Below the pieces are notes generated by a model, which was not told where the DNA came from, made no database searches, and was given only the letters and a program-made list of their open reading frames with translations. The translations under genes and the position numbers were made by a program. This document shows, one piece after another, positions 41,278 to 51,726 of a stretch of 64,000 bases of DNA; the first letter of the stretch is position 1; each line of letters begins with the position of its first letter. This stretch comes from Paenibacillus sp. FSL R5-0766 (GTDB taxonomy: Bacteria; Bacillota; Bacilli; Paenibacillales; Paenibacillaceae), in assembly GCF_037971845.1 (NCBI RefSeq), contig NZ_CP150227.1, forward strand, positions 620,001 to 684,000. The letters are read 5' to 3'.

Positions 41278-43860
41278 TTATTTCCCAAATCTCCCCGTTA
41301 CGGGAACCTGGCGGGTACCGGCCTCCATCGATCCTGAACACAGGGGACAGGCGGGAGGACCCGATGATGCTTTCTTGGTTGCTTTAGAAGGTACAGCTGG
41401 CTTCTGTCTTAACCACGCTTTACAGGTGGATGAACTGCACTTCCAGACCGCAACAGTCTCTGTACGCTCAGCATTACCTGAACCTGAAGTGTGCGACTGT
41501 GAACTGGAGGAACTCGCAGCTGTTGGTCTCACACCAGTGGTACTGAACGCCTTATGGTTGCGAATTTCACCACTGCCACGCCGTTCACCGAAGCGATCCT
41601 CATCACGTTCGTTGTGAACCTCGTAGTCACGACGGTCACTGTGGCTGATGGCTCGGCGCTGTGCCACATCCCGACCTTCGGAACGGGCACCCGAGCCGGA
41701 CGAGCGAGCATACTGTCCATTACCTTTCCCATATGAAGTCTGGCCGCTCGTCCTGCTCTCCTCACGCGGTTTGCGTTTGTCCGGAACTTCCATGCCGAAG
41801 GCTTCAAGCAGGAAGCGGGACACATCTGCTGGCTTTCCGTGATGGCTCGCTGGCGAGGTGACATACAAGTACTGCTTGGCCCGTGTGATGGCAACATAGG
41901 CGAGCCTGCGTTCTTCCTCCAGCGCCATGTCCAGCTCCGCGTCTGTCTGCTGCACAGCGAGCGCAGCTTTCTGATCCTCGGGGATATCCTGGCGTAGTGC
42001 GGTACTGTGGGGCACAATGCCTTCACTGGCTCCGATCCAGTATACACAAGGGAACTCCAGTCCTTTGGCCCGGTGAATGGTCATCAGCTGCACTGCGTCA
42101 CTGTCCTGTGCACGGCGCAAAGATTCCATCTCACGGTGTCTGCGGGAGAGCTCATCCGCGAATTGGATGAACTCTTCTACCGTTTCGAATTTTTTGACGG
42201 CAGCTTCGAATTCATCCAGGGTTTCCAGCATCGTTTCCTTATAATGGGTGAAGATGCTAGGATCACCACTTTCCATATACTTGTCGTAGAACTGCCTGCG
42301 CATCTCCTGAATGGCGATGATGGGCTTTAGTTTGTGCAGTGATTTGATCAGCTTGATGCGTTCCTTGACCTGTTCCTGCTGGAACGGTTTCAGCTTGTCC
42401 CATTTCACCAGATGGATGAGCGGATATTTCTTCGCCTGTTGTTGTTCACAGCGCTGAATCCACTCCAGCCCTGCATCACGTGATACATAGAGCGGTCCCA
42501 ATGCACTGGGGAGAGCATCCATGGCACGTGGATCAAGGGACAGACGCAGATGATCCATCAGGGGTCTGATGAGAGACTGGTCATAGAACACCGGGGAAGC
42601 ACCATGCTGTACAAAAGGCACATCTTTCAACACAAGCTGCTCAAATACAGCCCGGCTGCTGCTGGCTGTCCGGTGAAGAATCGCAATATCGCGATAGGTG
42701 TGTTGTCCTTCTTCAACCTGCTGGCACAGCTGGTTTACAACCCACGCCGCTTCTTCCTCTGCATTGGAAGGTGTAGCGAAGCGAGGCGCATCTCCGCGGT
42801 TTCCAGCGGCACGTAGCCGTTTGTCACGTCTGCGTTTATTGCGGGCGACCAGTTCACTTCCGAGTCCCAGAATGCGTGCATCACTACGATAATTGATATC
42901 CAGCGTCACAATGCGTGCGCCGGGGTATACTTTATCGAATTCCAATATCGATTCCTGGCGTGCGCCATTAAAGGTATAGATCGTCTGGTCGTCGTCTCCC
43001 ACAACCATCAGGTTGCGGTGGGCGGAAGCCAGTTTTTGCACAATTTCATACTGCAGATGATTGGTATCCTGGAACTCATCCACCATAATGTACTGGAAAC
43101 GCTTCTGAAGCGGCCCCAGAACAGCAGGATCACGAAGCAGCGCGGCTGCCCGTAGTAAAATATCATCAAAATCCATTTTGCCGCGATCCTGCTTCCAGGC
43201 TTCGTAACCAAGAAGAACGCGCTTGGCATCGCGTTCTTCCTGCGATTTCTCAGGCAGATCGGTTGTTTCCGATCCTTGCATCTTCCATGCGGACAGCATG
43301 GCCAGCAGACTTTCGGGCTGGAAGGCTTCACTCATGCCATTTTGGCGAAGAAGCATCTTCAGCACCGTATGCTGGGCTCGCGACTCGCCAAAGATCTCTT
43401 CCTGCACACCGTAATGACGCAATAATGTCAGCGCAAAAGAGTGGAAGGTACGAGCCTGTACGGCTCTCGCGGCTGCTGGGCGTATACCTGGCAATGCGGC
43501 GATCCGGTCTTTCATCTCGGTGGCGGCTTTGTTCGTGAACGTCACCAGCAGGATACTGCCTGCATGTACGCCACTGACCTCTATGAGGTAACCGGCTCTT
43601 GCAGCCAGTACAGTTGTTTTGCCACAACCGGCTCCGGCGAGCGTCAGAATGGGTCCTCTGCCGTGACGGACTGCCGAGATTTGTGGTGCGTTTAACTTGA
43701 TGCCTGCCTCTTCCAAAGAACGAAAATAAAAGGCATCCTGTTGATCATTGCCCACGAGTTGCCGACTGGTCTCCAGCGGAGCAGAAGGGGACTGGGGCAG
43801 GGACGCCGCCGGGGTAACCCCGAGCGGACGGGGGTAGAACGTTGAGTTCGGACTTAACAT
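41278..43860 (-). CDS. UvrD/PcrA-like SF1 DNA helicase (YjcD type) with C-terminal zinc ribbon
   Basis: An 860-aa superfamily 1A helicase. Walker A reads GAGCGKTT (residues 76-83), with Cys where most relatives have Ser. Other motifs: Ia VTFTNKAATEM, motif II VDEFQDTN, motif III GDDDQTIYTFNGA, motif IV region LDINYRS, motif V MTIHRAKGLEF and motif VI AITRAKQYLYV. After a Ser/Gly/Arg-rich linker the last 55 residues hold a CxxxxC...CxxC zinc ribbon (Cys808, 813, 838, 841). It should unwind DNA during repair or recombination. GAGGTGGA precedes the ATG. Confidence 0.92.
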   Translation of the reverse strand: MLSPNSTFYPRPLGVTPAASLPQSPSAPLETSRQLVGNDQQDAFYFRSLEEAGIKLNAPQISAVRHGRGPILTLAGAGCGKTTVLAARAGYLIEVSGVHAGSILLVTFTNKAATEMKDRIAALPGIRPAAARAVQARTFHSFALTLLRHYGVQEEIFGESRAQHTVLKMLLRQNGMSEAFQPESLLAMLSAWKMQGSETTDLPEKSQEERDAKRVLLGYEAWKQDRGKMDFDDILLRAAALLRDPAVLGPLQKRFQYIMVDEFQDTNHLQYEIVQKLASAHRNLMVVGDDDQTIYTFNGARQESILEFDKVYPGARIVTLDINYRSDARILGLGSELVARNKRRRDKRLRAAGNRGDAPRFATPSNAEEEAAWVVNQLCQQVEEGQHTYRDIAILHRTASSSRAVFEQLVLKDVPFVQHGASPVFYDQSLIRPLMDHLRLSLDPRAMDALPSALGPLYVSRDAGLEWIQRCEQQQAKKYPLIHLVKWDKLKPFQQEQVKERIKLIKSLHKLKPIIAIQEMRRQFYDKYMESGDPSIFTHYKETMLETLDEFEAAVKKFETVEEFIQFADELSRRHREMESLRRAQDSDAVQLMTIHRAKGLEFPCVYWIGASEGIVPHSTALRQDIPEDQKAALAVQQTDAELDMALEEERRLAYVAITRAKQYLYVTSPASHHGKPADVSRFLLEAFGMEVPDKRKPREESRTSGQTSYGKGNGQYARSSGSGARSEGRDVAQRRAISHSDRRDYEVHNERDEDRFGERRGSGEIRNHKAFSTTGVRPTAASSSSSQSHTSGSGNAERTETVAVWKCSSSTCKAWLRQKPAVPSKATKKASSGPPACPLCSGSMEAGTRQVPVTGRFGK

Positions 43861-44258
43861 GTTTCATCCACCTCTGTATGCATTCAGGGATAGGACTATC
43901 CCGGCTAAAAGTAAACCATTTGCCCTTTTCACAATCGCATTGTAAATTGGTATGATAGAGTTAGTCGCCTAATCAGGCGGTTAAGTATGGTCAAAGCTTC
44001 ATTATACCCGAACATATGGTCTTGACGAAAGCCCCCGATTTCATCCAGTATCGGTATAAAACGGGCACCTGCACGAGATTACGCAACTTTTTGGCATGAT
44101 ATCGTATAAGTTATATGCCTGAGCATTTTGCATGAAGGATGTAATATGCTAATTTACCACAAGTATGTGTTCAAAAAGTCTGGTTTTCAGTCTTTCTGAA
44201 TAACCTCTAAAATTTGAAATGATAATATTGGTTTTGACGGGACAGAGGAGGAATGGTC
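43861..44258. other. Intergenic stretch between helicase and zinc-ribbon genes
   Basis: 398 bp between divergent genes. The only structure I see is the small hairpin CGCCTAATCAGGCG near 43967. No promoter hexamer pair, repeat or ORF with a binding site stands out. Confidence 0.4.
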
Positions 44259-45074
44259 ATGAAACTGCTTCAGCGCATCAAAGACGGAGCGAACAAAGCA
44301 ACAGAGCGTGCCCAGCACGCCGTTGAGATTGGGAAACTGAACAACCAGATTGTGGGCTTGCAACAGGAACAGGAAGTCCATTTTACAGATATGGGTCGCA
44401 TCTTCTATGAGGGTTATCGGGCACAGGATATGACGCGTGCGGAAAAAGAAATGGTGGATCTGTCGCAGCTCTGCGACGAATTGCAGGACGAGATTGATAG
44501 TCTGCGCAACAAGATTGCACAACTTAAGAACGAACGGTTGTGCGAGTGTGGACACGTCGCTTCCCTGGATGCCAACTTCTGCCCTAAATGCGGACGCAAG
44601 TTGGGTGAACTCAAGACAGCAGCGCCCAAAGTAGGAGCAGCAGGAGTCGCAGGAGCCACCACAGCCGCAAGACAGGAGGCAGCTGTAGCTCAGACCCCAA
44701 CTGAAGAGCCGGACTTCTACGATGCGCCACCTGAGTTGGAACTGGAGGAAGACGAGCCGTATCATACGGTCATTCCGTCCATAGCGGATCTGGAAACGGA
44801 ATCGGAATATAACAGTACGGAATTTACCCAGGAAGAAAAGGAAGCGTTTGATGCGGAGTGGGAACGTCGCAGAGACGAAGAGATGCAACGGGAACGTGAG
44901 CGTCAGCAGGAACTGGACGAACGCATTCGCTACTGGAAAGAAAACAACCCGATCGTGAACACGGTGGACGTACAGACCGAAGTATCACGTGAAATGGTGA
45001 ATTGTCAGATTTGTGCAGCCGAGCTGCCCAAAGGGTCGAAGTGGTGCCCGCGATGTGGTGCCGAACAGATCTGA
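44259..45074 (+). CDS. Coiled-coil protein flanked by two zinc ribbons, unknown function
   Basis: A 271-aa soluble protein. Residues about 20-95 are a coiled coil (KLNNQIVGLQQEQEVHF..., LCDELQDEIDSLRNKIAQLK). A CxC...CxxC ribbon follows at about 97-115 (CECGHVASLDANFCPKCG). A long acidic, Glu-rich region includes a second coiled segment (ERRRDEEMQRERERQQELDE). A second CxxC...CxxC ribbon closes the protein (CQICAAELPKGSKWCPRCG). GAGGAGG lies 6 nt before the ATG at 44259. A structural or adaptor role is likely; no enzyme motif is visible. A TrmB-type regulator follows. Confidence 0.75.
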   Translation: MKLLQRIKDGANKATERAQHAVEIGKLNNQIVGLQQEQEVHFTDMGRIFYEGYRAQDMTRAEKEMVDLSQLCDELQDEIDSLRNKIAQLKNERLCECGHVASLDANFCPKCGRKLGELKTAAPKVGAAGVAGATTAARQEAAVAQTPTEEPDFYDAPPELELEEDEPYHTVIPSIADLETESEYNSTEFTQEEKEAFDAEWERRRDEEMQRERERQQELDERIRYWKENNPIVNTVDVQTEVSREMVNCQICAAELPKGSKWCPRCGAEQI

Positions 45075-45152
45075 TCTGATGCAGTAGTAGCACTGCCGCA
45101 TCGCATCAGTGTGAGGCAGTGCGGGTTGCTGACAGCATGGGGGGACGGGAAT

Positions 45153-45959
45153 ATGGACCAACTGCTGCATCATTTGCGTCATCTCGGGTTTACCGAGATG
45201 GAATCTAAAATTATGGTGGAACTCGCTCGTCAGGGATCAGCCTCAGGATATGAGGTTGCGAAGCGGCTTGGCGTGTCCCGTTCCAATGTATATGCGACCC
45301 TGCAACGGCTGGAACAGCGTGGATTCTTGCGGTGTAGTCCGGGGGAACCGGCGAAGTATAGTGTGCTGAAGCCGGAGGAGATGACACGTATGATCTCCGA
45401 TCAAATGCGTACCTCGCTGGATTATGTCCAGAGCAGCATGCCCAAAAGTGAACCGGAGAAACCTGTCTTCTATAACGTCGAAGGTGACAAGAATGTGTTT
45501 GAGAATCTGAGCCGTGAATTGGCCGAGGCTCAGCATGAGATTGTCGTAGACGTTTGGCGTGAAGAGGCAGAGTTGCTACGTAATGACTTACAGCAGGCTG
45601 AAGCTCGGGGTGTGCGGCTGTTATGGTCGTGTGATGGTGGCGAAGGCATGCTCGATCAGCCTGTCCCTTTACCGGGATTACCTTTGTACGGCACAGGTAA
45701 TGGTCGGAAATTCTCTCTGGTGGTGGACCGCCGCTGGTGCATGCTGGGCATGCGCGGGGAATCATGTGCCACACAGGCAGTAGTGACGGAGCATCCGGTA
45801 ATGACCGGACTGCTGCTGAATCATTTTGCTCAAGAGCTGGTGTTGTACGAACTGGAACAGGATATGGGGGAGGAACTGGAGTCCCGCTATGGGCACCGGT
45901 ACGAAGAACTCTCTGCGCGTTATTGGTCTTCTCCTTCAGGAGAAGGTGACCAGAGCTAG
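45153..45959 (+). CDS. TrmB-family transcriptional regulator
   Basis: A 268-aa regulator. The N-terminal winged helix (HLRHLGFTEMESKIMVELAR, SASGYEVAKRLGVSRSNVYA, TLQRLEQRGFLRCSPGEPAKYSVLKPEE) is TrmB-like. The C-terminal part has the phospholipase-D-like sensing fold of TrmB (AQHEIVVDVWREEAELLRNDL, RKFSLVVDRRWCMLGM). In archaea and bacteria such proteins sense sugars. The ATG at 45153 has GGGGGGACGGGAA upstream; a GTG 14 codons earlier is less likely. No transporter is adjacent, so the targets are unknown. Confidence 0.85.
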   Translation: MDQLLHHLRHLGFTEMESKIMVELARQGSASGYEVAKRLGVSRSNVYATLQRLEQRGFLRCSPGEPAKYSVLKPEEMTRMISDQMRTSLDYVQSSMPKSEPEKPVFYNVEGDKNVFENLSRELAEAQHEIVVDVWREEAELLRNDLQQAEARGVRLLWSCDGGEGMLDQPVPLPGLPLYGTGNGRKFSLVVDRRWCMLGMRGESCATQAVVTEHPVMTGLLLNHFAQELVLYELEQDMGEELESRYGHRYEELSARYWSSPSGEGDQS

Positions 45960-46047
45960 ACAGATCGGCGACTAATTCACCTCTGATGGAGAGAACATGC
46001 CAGCACAAAGGTATCTATCTTGATGAAACGAATACGTGTGTACATAA

Positions 46048-46083
46048 AGCAGGCGCTGCCGGAAGGCAGACGCCTGTTTGTGC
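46048..46083 (+). terminator. Terminator after the TrmB gene
   Basis: CAGGCG pairs with CGCCTG and TGCC pairs with GGCA around a GGAA loop, followed by TTTGTGCTGG. Confidence 0.75.
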
Positions 46084-46213
46084 TGGTTTGAGAGATGACA
46101 GTGATGTTCGTCACAGCATCTGTTTCCAGTCAAGTCGATAGTAAAGGTATGAAGTTATGCTATTTTTGAGAAAATGAAGCTATGAACATTCGATTGAACT
46201 GGATCGTACATGA

Positions 46214-46906
46214 TCACTCTTTGGGCACGTGATACAGAGCTTCCAGCACATCCGTATAATAAGCTGTACCGTGAGGTACAAATTCCGTTGCCCAAATCTC
46301 GCGAACGATACGTGCCGGTGCATCAGCTGCATGATCACTTAATGGGTCCTTATGACCGATGGAATGTGGTGGTGATGTCAATGGCTGGGTCTGAACTCCG
46401 GTAGCTTGAATGACGTCGATCTCATTACGAAACAAAGCGAGTAGATCATCCAGCGGCACTTCATACAGGCTATCCACCTCGCTGGGCTGCAGAACGTAGG
46501 CTTCAAGCGGCTGGTTCAGACATAATCCATAGACGGCGCTGAATTCCCGATCTATGAATGGGACACCACGCACTTCTCCTTGGAGCTGCTGTGTAGCCGT
46601 GAGTAGATAGGTTAGTGCCTCGAATGGAGTATAAACACCCAGTTCTTCCTCCAGCTCACGACTGGCGTCTTGCAGTTGTTCACCTGCGGTAAGATGACCT
46701 GCTGCTGTAATGTCGTAACATCCGGGGAAGGTATCCTTAATATCACGTCGCCGCTGAAAAAGAACCCGTCGTTGCTCGCCTTCGTCACGCACGATCCAGC
46801 AGTGGAATGAACGGTGCCAATATCCTTTGGCATGGACCTCACTGCGCAGTGCTGTACCGATCCAATGTTGCTGATCGTCATAAATGTCGAAACGTTCTGG
46901 GGTCAT
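46214..46906 (-). CDS. Nudix hydrolase
   Basis: A 230-aa Nudix-fold protein. The box reads GHLTAGEQLQDASRELEEEL followed by GV, with the catalytic REL-x-EELG core. Its first half is one residue shorter than the textbook G-x5-E-x7-REUxEE spacing, as in the IDI-like Firmicute group with N-terminal region HRSFHCWIVR. Substrates in this group are nucleoside diphosphate derivatives or isopentenyl-type compounds, not determined here. AAGGAGATACG precedes the ATG. Confidence 0.88.
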   Translation of the reverse strand: MTPERFDIYDDQQHWIGTALRSEVHAKGYWHRSFHCWIVRDEGEQRRVLFQRRRDIKDTFPGCYDITAAGHLTAGEQLQDASRELEEELGVYTPFEALTYLLTATQQLQGEVRGVPFIDREFSAVYGLCLNQPLEAYVLQPSEVDSLYEVPLDDLLALFRNEIDVIQATGVQTQPLTSPPHSIGHKDPLSDHAADAPARIVREIWATEFVPHGTAYYTDVLEALYHVPKE

Positions 46907-46985
46907 GAAACGTATCTCCTTATATAGCAGATTTTAAAGTTCAAAATTTCACAAAGTATGTTTTAAACGAAAGGGGAACCATCGT

Positions 46986-47288
46986 ATGGAATGCATTGTA
47001 CACTTTCAGGTGATTTATCCGCAACCTCAGGAACGTAAAAGTCTTAGAGGACTTATATTTGTAGGGCAAGGTCAGGAACCGGCTAACAGTCAGTTAAGCA
47101 GCATGTTTAAGGATATGGGATTTAATGTGCGTTTGGAAGATGAGGCCCAATTGTTGTTCAAGCCAGTGAATGCTTCGGCAAACTTTGAATATATTCGTGT
47201 GACAGAGCTTGATACTGGGGAAGAAGTTTACAAAGAAGATAAAGATCTGAAGTCGATCCTGGAGCATTTGCTGCCACGCCGTTTCTAA
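46986..47288 (+). CDS. Small hypothetical protein
   Basis: A 100-aa soluble protein (MECIVHFQVIYPQPQERKSL... LEHLLPRRF) of mixed alpha/beta character without cysteine clusters or membrane segments. AAAGGGGAACC lies upstream of the ATG. I do not recognise the family. The reading frame, binding site and codon use look like a real gene. It is divergent from the Nudix gene by about 80 bp. Confidence 0.65.
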   Translation: MECIVHFQVIYPQPQERKSLRGLIFVGQGQEPANSQLSSMFKDMGFNVRLEDEAQLLFKPVNASANFEYIRVTELDTGEEVYKEDKDLKSILEHLLPRRF

Positions 47289-47352
47289 TTCATGAGCATG
47301 GCCGCGAATGAAATTCATGGGGGAGCATATGTAATACATGTATGATAGGCAC

Positions 47353-47384
47353 AAAAAAGGCCCCACCTTTACGGTGGAACCTTC
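47353..47384 (-). terminator. Terminator of mscL
   Basis: On the minus strand GGTTCCACC pairs with GGTGGGGCC (two G-U pairs) around GTAAA and continues as TTTTTTG. It lies about 145 bp downstream of the mscL stop; that gap shows no gene. Confidence 0.8.
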
Positions 47385-47529
47385 AAATCTTTAACCTACG
47401 CAACCATTGTTAATGAAGCCCATATGGCTAGCTTTTCATACATAAACCCTAGCAAGTAAGAGGTTGTCCCTTGCATCAGGATTTATATCCGTAATTCAAC
47501 TCGGCGCGTCTTTAAAACGTTTATCGTGA

Positions 47530-48024
47530 TTATGCCGGAGCGCCGGTGCCTTCAGCTTCAAGCTCTGAAGTACAGTGCGAGCAGCGGGTAGCTGCGGCTG
47601 GAATTTCCGATAGGCAATACTTGCAAGCCTTGGTCGTTTTTTGCGGCTCGGGCTTTTTGTGTTCTTTGCTTTTCAGATAGTTGATGCCCTTCACAAGCAT
47701 GAAGATACAGAAGGCAACGATAAGAAAATCAATCATAACGTTGATGAACTGACCATAAGCAATCACGGTAGCCCCAGCTTCGTTGGCTTGAGCGAGGGTG
47801 GTGATGTCCTGTCCGTTTGCTGTTTTGATATCCCGGTCCAGGTTGATGATTTTTTGACTGAAGTCGATTCCACCCATCAGTTTACCCACCGGTGGCATGA
47901 TGATATCATTCACGAGGGACGTGACGATTTTACCAAAAGCAGCCCCGATAATGACACCGACCGCCAGATCGATGACGTTGCCGCGGACGGCAAATTCCTT
48001 GAATTCGTTAAGTACGCCTTTCAT
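47530..48024 (-). CDS. mscL: Large-conductance mechanosensitive channel with C-terminal zinc ribbon
   Basis: A 164-aa channel that opens under membrane tension to release solutes during hypo-osmotic shock. The first helix is clear ([24 protein letters not shown]), and the second is [26 protein letters not shown]. Instead of the usual short basic tail bundle, the last 35 residues contain CKYC...CSHC (about residues 134-152), a zinc-ribbon pair fused to the cytoplasmic end. A GGAGATAT site precedes the ATG. The channel call is firm; the role of the ribbon is unknown. Confidence 0.93.
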   Translation of the reverse strand: MKGVLNEFKEFAVRGNVIDLAVGVIIGAAFGKIVTSLVNDIIMPPVGKLMGGIDFSQKIINLDRDIKTANGQDITTLAQANEAGATVIAYGQFINVMIDFLIVAFCIFMLVKGINYLKSKEHKKPEPQKTTKACKYCLSEIPAAATRCSHCTSELEAEGTGAPA

Positions 48025-48313
48025 GTTTGCATATCTCCTTTGATCATTCGATTCAAAATATAGGTCGCGTTTCCATCCATTCTCCGTTCAGATCCGCGCT
48101 TCCGTTCTCATATTGTACATAAAAAACACGCTGCAATCACCCCCTGTTTGCAAATTAAGACAAGTTTCCGCAACTTCCATGAAAATACTTCTTTATTTCA
48201 CGCCGCCGATTCGGTATACTTCTAACATTGTCAGTTATGTTTAACCATTTATATTCAGGTTCGCGATCATACATTGTAACGAATCATGGAGCCAAAAATT
48301 AAATATGCCGTTA

Positions 48314-48378
48314 CTCGTATATGTGCAGGAATAGGCCTGCATGTCTCTACCCGATCACCGGAATGATCGGACTACGGG
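48314..48378 (+). ncRNA. Guanine-type purine riboswitch aptamer
   Basis: P1 is CTCGTA (48314-48319) with TACGGG (48373-48378). P2 is TGCAGG with CCTGCA around AATAGG. P3 is CCGATCA with TGATCGG, seven perfect pairs. J2/3 reads TCTCTACC and J3/1 reads ACTA, with C at the specificity position, as in guanine/hypoxanthine sensors. It lies upstream of xpt-pbuX, the classic target. Confidence 0.92.
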
Positions 48379-48436
48379 AAAGATATTGCAATGTTTGTAT
48401 GGTTGGCATGAGATTATTCTCAGGCAGTTTGACTGA

Positions 48437-49282
<846 letters not shown>

Positions 49283-49283
49283 T

Positions 49284-50645
49284 ATGGCACGCGAACGTAT
49301 TTTTCAGCGTCATCGGCATCCAATCAAAACGTTCTCCCTCGGACTACAGCACGTGCTTGCGATGTATGCAGGAGCTGTTGTTGTCCCATTGATCGTTAGT
49401 AATGCATTGGGTTTTACACAGGAACAACTAACCTATCTCATTGCCATTGACCTACTCGCATGTGGTGTGGCTACACTGCTTCAGGTATGGGGAAATAAAT
49501 ATTTCGGCGTAGGGCTGCCTGTCATGCTCGGTTGTGCATTTCAGGCCGTGTCTCCGATGATCCTAATCGGGATGAATAGTGGGGTATCTGCCATTTACGG
49601 AGCGATTATTGCCTCAGGGCTGTTCGTATTGATCTTCTCCGGAATCTTTGGGAAGCTTATTCGGCTCTTTCCACCCGTGGTTACGGGGTCGGTGGTTACG
49701 ATCATCGGTTTAACCTTGATTCCCGTTGCTTTCCACGATCTGGGCGGCGGTCAGGGATCAGAAGATTTTGGCAGCGGAGTTAATCTCATGCTCGGTTTCG
49801 GCGTGCTGCTCTTTATCATTCTAATGACTCGATTCACTACAGGTTTTATTCGTTCCATCTCGGTACTGATTGGTCTGCTGGCAGGTACGGTGGCAGCAGG
49901 GTTCATGGGTGAGGTTAATTTTGCACCTATTCGCGATGCAAGTTGGTTCCATGTTGTTCAGCCGTTTTACTTCGGCAGACCGACGTTTGAGATTGTACCG
50001 ATTCTGACGATGATCCTGGTGGCGATTGTCAGCGTGGCGGAGTCCACAGGTGTATTTATGGCTCTGGGCAAAATTCTGGACAAGGACCTGTCGTCCAAGG
50101 ATCTGGCGCGCGGTTATCGCGCAGAGGGTCTAGCCATTGTGTTAGGTGGTATTTTCAACTCTTTCCCGTATACAACGTATTCGCAAAATGTAGGGCTGGT
50201 ACAGATGACACGTGTGAAGACGCGTGATGTCATTGTGGTGGCTGGTGGAATCCTGGTGGTCATTGGATTTGTACCCAAAATTGCAGCCCTCGCACAGCTC
50301 GTTCCAGGGGCAGTACTTGGCGGAGCCATGGTGGCCTTGTTTGGCATGGTGGTATCATCAGGCATTCGGATTATCGGCAGTCAGGTCGATCTGAACCGAC
50401 ATGAGAATCTGTTTGTCATCGCTTGTTCTGTAGGTATGGGGCTTGGGGTTACCGTTGTGCCTGAGTTGTTCGCAGGTGCACCGGCTTGGGCTCAGATTAT
50501 GCTCGGTAATGGTATCATTGCAGGCAGTTTCACAGCGATCTTCATGAACCTGCTGTTCAACGGTCTGGGTACCAAGGAAACAGCCGCCCAAATGGCTGAA
50601 CAACAGGCAGATGCCATCCTTGGAGAGACGGGCAAGTCAGCTTAA
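49284..50645 (+). CDS. pbuX: Xanthine permease (nucleobase:cation symporter 2)
   Basis: A 453-aa membrane permease with 12-14 helices. Signature parts are LGLQHVLAMYAGAVVVPLIV near the N-terminus, GLPVMLGCAFQAVSP, and the NCS2 motif region QNVGLVQMTRVKTR. It imports xanthine for Xpt. The ATG at 49284 uses GAGGAGGG located within the end of xpt, giving translational coupling. Regulation is by the purine riboswitch upstream of xpt. Confidence 0.95.
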   Translation: MARERIFQRHRHPIKTFSLGLQHVLAMYAGAVVVPLIVSNALGFTQEQLTYLIAIDLLACGVATLLQVWGNKYFGVGLPVMLGCAFQAVSPMILIGMNSGVSAIYGAIIASGLFVLIFSGIFGKLIRLFPPVVTGSVVTIIGLTLIPVAFHDLGGGQGSEDFGSGVNLMLGFGVLLFIILMTRFTTGFIRSISVLIGLLAGTVAAGFMGEVNFAPIRDASWFHVVQPFYFGRPTFEIVPILTMILVAIVSVAESTGVFMALGKILDKDLSSKDLARGYRAEGLAIVLGGIFNSFPYTTYSQNVGLVQMTRVKTRDVIVVAGGILVVIGFVPKIAALAQLVPGAVLGGAMVALFGMVVSSGIRIIGSQVDLNRHENLFVIACSVGMGLGVTVVPELFAGAPAWAQIMLGNGIIAGSFTAIFMNLLFNGLGTKETAAQMAEQQADAILGETGKSA

Positions 50646-50841
50646 TTAGCCGAATTAGGCCAGGCTTATCATCCAGCAGGATTGTTATGTTAACTGTTAT
50701 GAATAGACGATTCACAAGATGAATAATGAATCAGGTTAATCATGATGATATACAGCATGAATGGTTTATGATATACATCGTTTATGCTATGAATGTTCAA
50801 GCGCATGAACGAATGAAAGAAAGAGACACTTTTAGATGCGA

Positions 50842-50895
50842 AACACCGAAGATACAGGCTCAACAGAGTTGTGTCTTCGGTGTTTTTTGTTTTAT
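50842..50895 (+). terminator. Terminator of xpt-pbuX
   Basis: AACACCGAAGA pairs with TCTTCGGTGTT with further inner pairing (ACA/TGT), running into TTTTTGTTTTATTT. It lies about 200 bp after pbuX; the gap is AT-rich with several ATGAAT strings but no gene. Confidence 0.85.
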
Positions 50896-50915
50896 TTAAC
50901 TATGATGAGCAGGGA

Positions 50916-51254
50916 CTACAGATGACGCAACTGCTTCTCTGCAAAATCGCCAACCCACGGCAGTTTTAGCCATTTCCCCTGCAGGCTGGTAACGACCATA
51001 ATCAGCCAGACCACTACACCAAGCAGGGATAACAGCGATGCCACCAGTGGTTCGAACAACGGAAGGAAAGCTGATAATACATGCCCGACCATAATGATGC
51101 CAAAGACCGTTACAGATTGCAGCGCATGGAATAGCACAAACCGGCTCCGCTTCTCCACAGCGAGAAAGACAATTCCTCCTACAAAGGTAAACAGATAACA
51201 AAGCATGCCAGCAATATTTTCATCCAGACCGCTAGATGATTTCATGGGGGACAT
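50916..51254 (-). CDS. DUF4870-type small membrane protein
   Basis: A 112-aa membrane protein with three helices (NIAGMLCYLFTFVGGIVFLA, HALQSVTVFGIIMVGHVL, LLSLLGVVVWLIMVVTSLQG). The FVLFHALQS motif between helices 1 and 2 is typical of the DUF4870/TM2-like family, whose function is unknown. AAAGGAGGCTGG precedes the ATG. Confidence 0.83.
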   Translation of the reverse strand: MSPMKSSSGLDENIAGMLCYLFTFVGGIVFLAVEKRSRFVLFHALQSVTVFGIIMVGHVLSAFLPLFEPLVASLLSLLGVVVWLIMVVTSLQGKWLKLPWVGDFAEKQLRHL

Positions 51255-51365
51255 CCGGTCCAGCCTCCTTTGACCTTTTTAACTAGGTTATGAGGGAGGT
51301 GGACAGAACTGAACCGGAGATTTATTTGCCTATAATAGGATGGAGTGAAAGAACAGTCAAAAACA

Positions 51366-51418
51366 TGAAACAGGGACAGGATCAGCTTAGTTACAGCATG
51401 ATCTGCCCCTGTCCGGAT
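51366..51418 (-). terminator. Terminator after the YjzC-like gene
   Basis: On the minus strand GGACAG pairs with CTGTCC, with an inner GATCA/TGATC stem, followed by CTGTTTCATGTTTTTG. It ends the gene whose stop is at 51451. Confidence 0.6.
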
Positions 51419-51450
51419 GAAGAATTCGGTACTTCTAACAAAAATAATCA

Positions 51451-51726
51451 CTACCCACCCTGAAACTGTCTGCGTGGGCTGTCGATCTTGCCTTTTTTAT
51501 CGGTGTCGTTTTCTTTGGGAACCAAACGTTCATCGGTTCTTCCTTCATGATGATTATCAAATGCATATTCGGTCAGTTTCCATTCCGACTTGCCTAGAAC
51601 GGGGTCAGCCGGGAAGTGTTGCCCCCGGTGCAGATGTTCCTCACGTCCGGCTTCGTTAATGTAAACTCCGTCTACTTCCACCTTTTCATGCGAAAGGGGC
51701 AGCATATCCTGTTCTTTGCGGTCCAT
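51451..51726 (-). CDS. YjzC-like small hydrophilic protein
   Basis: A 91-aa charged protein. The central part GVYINEAGREEHLHRGQHFP, then ADPVLGKSEWKLTEYAF, resembles the small YjzC family of Bacillales (a GQKAPNNGIYVE...GDRFP...W pattern), whose function is unknown. AAAGGAGGCG precedes the ATG at a somewhat long distance (about 7-9 nt). No membrane segments or cysteines are present. Confidence 0.65.
   Translation of the reverse strand: MDRKEQDMLPLSHEKVEVDGVYINEAGREEHLHRGQHFPADPVLGKSEWKLTEYAFDNHHEGRTDERLVPKENDTDKKGKIDSPRRQFQGG

Noticed and set aside
50997..51035. Partial match to the MITE interior (GGGATAACAGCGATG)
   Set aside because: It lies within the coding sequence of the DUF4870 gene without flanking MITE sequence; a chance match.
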